Origin: J014 sp964486055
Lineage (GTDB): Bacteria; Acidobacteriota; Blastocatellia; Pyrinomonadales; Pyrinomonadaceae
Assembly: GCA_964486055.1 (NCBI GenBank)
Contig: CAZALE010000003.1
Location: 1 to 64,000, forward strand
Reading direction: 5' to 3'
Length of the DNA stretch: 64,000 nucleotides
Shown here: positions 63,206-64,000 of the stretch, piece after piece
Layout of the letters: each line of letters opens with the position of its first letter
How positions within the stretch are numbered: position 1 is the stretch's first letter
Made by a program: the position numbers and the translations under genes
Notes under the pieces: model-generated
Databases searched by the model: none
Told to the model about the DNA's origin: nothing
What the model saw: only the letters and a program-made list of their open reading frames with translations

Positions 63206-64000
63206 ATCGATATCGCGAAAGGCTTTGAGGGGGGCCTTATATGGGTTTATCGGTTGGGTGTTTCCGATCACTCTTAGCTTTTTTGCAACTAGGATTTTAG
63301 TTTTGAGGATGGGAACGGAGGAGTATGGTATCTACTCTTTGATAGTTGGCTTTATAAGTTACTTGTTTGTTTTTAACCTAAGTCGTGCGGTAACTAAACA
63401 CGTTGCAGCGTCTAGCCAAGAATCATCTGAGGTAATCTCTACTACCTTTTTTTTGAGTCTTATGTTTGCCTCCTTGATTACAATTTTAATTCTGCTCTTA
63501 TCGAGTAGATTAACCCTGGAAGTCTTGAGAGTAGATGTTAGATGGCAGGTAGAAGTAATTAAGGGGCTACAAATAGCAGCTATAAGTGTATTTTTCCTGA
63601 TGATAGGCCAGACCTTTATAGCCATAATTCATGGTCTTCAAAGGTTCGATATTTATTCCAAGATAACATCAGCTTTCAATTTACTTTTGATCATAGGAAA
63701 TGTTCTTATTGTGCTTTACGGACACGGATTCTTAGCCCTTCTAATTTGGAATCTCTTTATCGTAATTTTTAACACAATGGTTTTTTACGCGATATCCAGA
63801 AAACTCCTACCTGATCTACAGTTTTTCAAATTACCCAGAAAAGCAGCAATTTTTGAAGTGTTTAGATATGCCGGGTCTAACTTGGGATATCAAATATTGG
63901 CGAATTTATTCTTCTTGCTTGAGCGTAGTTGGATAATTAGGAATTTTGGTTCATCTGATTTGAGTTATTATGCGTTACCAATGATGGTGGGCATTCAAAT
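63198..64000 (+). CDS. Wzx-type polysaccharide flippase, 5' part (cut by window end)
   Basis: A GTG at 63198 opens a frame without a stop to the end of the window (267 complete codons). ALRGALYGFIGWVFPITLSF and RILVLRMGTEEYGIYSLIVG are the first two helices and loop of MATE-like/RfbX flippases; further hydrophobic segments follow, with FRYAGSNLGYQILANLFFLL near the end. It would move the lipid-linked repeating unit across the inner membrane. The GTG overlaps the end of the GT4 gene by eight bases, in keeping with one operon. The C-terminal part lies beyond the window. Confidence 0.88.
   Translation, partial: MSESISRKALRGALYGFIGWVFPITLSFFATRILVLRMGTEEYGIYSLIVGFISYLFVFNLSRAVTKHVAASSQESSEVISTTFFLSLMFASLITILILLLSSRLTLEVLRVDVRWQVEVIKGLQIAAISVFFLMIGQTFIAIIHGLQRFDIYSKITSAFNLLLIIGNVLIVLYGHGFLALLIWNLFIVIFNTMVFYAISRKLLPDLQFFKLPRKAAIFEVFRYAGSNLGYQILANLFFLLERSWIIRNFGSSDLSYYALPMMVGIQ

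Noticed and set aside
1..64000. CRISPR arrays, rRNA genes and intact insertion sequences
   Set aside because: I looked for regularly spaced short repeats, rRNA motifs and transposase motifs and found none.

Overview
The window looks like a scaffold from a diderm (outer-membrane) bacterium, probably a metagenome assembly. LpxD, a TonB-dependent receptor, a Wza-type exporter and lipoproteins all require an outer membrane. Acidobacteriota (Blastocatellia-like) is my best guess, from the overall gene style and the secreted coiled-coil protein, but this is inference and low confidence. Two sequence regimes are visible. Bases 1 to about 7,140 are clearly GC-richer, with fragmentary genes and repeats. 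From about 8,100 onward the DNA is AT-richer with ordinary, tightly packed chromosomal genes. Between them lies a run of 100 N flanked on both sides by the same 55-bp sequence, the signature of contigs overlapping by one assembly k-mer.

Region 1-8050 (accessory): three same-strand genes (a SAM methyltransferase, an AHSA1/SRPBCC protein and a 1,505-residue SF1 helicase-nuclease) each start 20-48 bp after a GTTAGRY motif. The first two are preceded by copies of one long spacer repeat and the third by a degenerate copy. Two truncated genes (a P-type ATPase N-terminus and a DUF1697 N-terminus) lie in the same array. The layout resembles an integron-like gene-cassette array with a candidate defence gene. 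A CsaA-type tRNA-binding protein follows the gap.

Region 8260-16770: a frameshifted glycosyltransferase, a YdeI/OmdA protein and a secreted coiled-coil protein, then a complete cobalamin-uptake locus on the minus strand: BtuB-like receptor, BtuF, BtuC and BtuD, with two separate cobalamin riboswitches. Methylmalonyl-CoA mutase, a B12-dependent enzyme, is about 4 kb further on.

Region 17000-35260 (mostly housekeeping): yicC-purK-purE, a diguanylate cyclase, mutase, thiC, a GHMP kinase, a DedA protein, an rRNA methyltransferase, a C-terminal processing protease, an ALG5-like glycosyltransferase with pdxJ and coaD, polA with an apparently degenerate proofreading site, a thioesterase and tRNA-Gln(CTG).

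Region 35450-53640: a sensor kinase, a GH18-NodB-GT2 three-domain polysaccharide protein overlapping a sigma-54 activator gene, mltG, an ImmA/IrrE-like protein, lpxD with a glutathione peroxidase, a secreted PPDK-like protein with unusual domain order, lipoproteins, clpS-clpA and a flavin oxidase.

Region 53767-64000: mutS on the minus strand, then an exopolysaccharide operon on the plus strand: Wza-like exporter, Wzc-like tyrosine kinase, a GDP-mannose 3,5-epimerase-like enzyme, GT2 and GT4 glycosyltransferases and a Wzx-type flippase cut by the window end.
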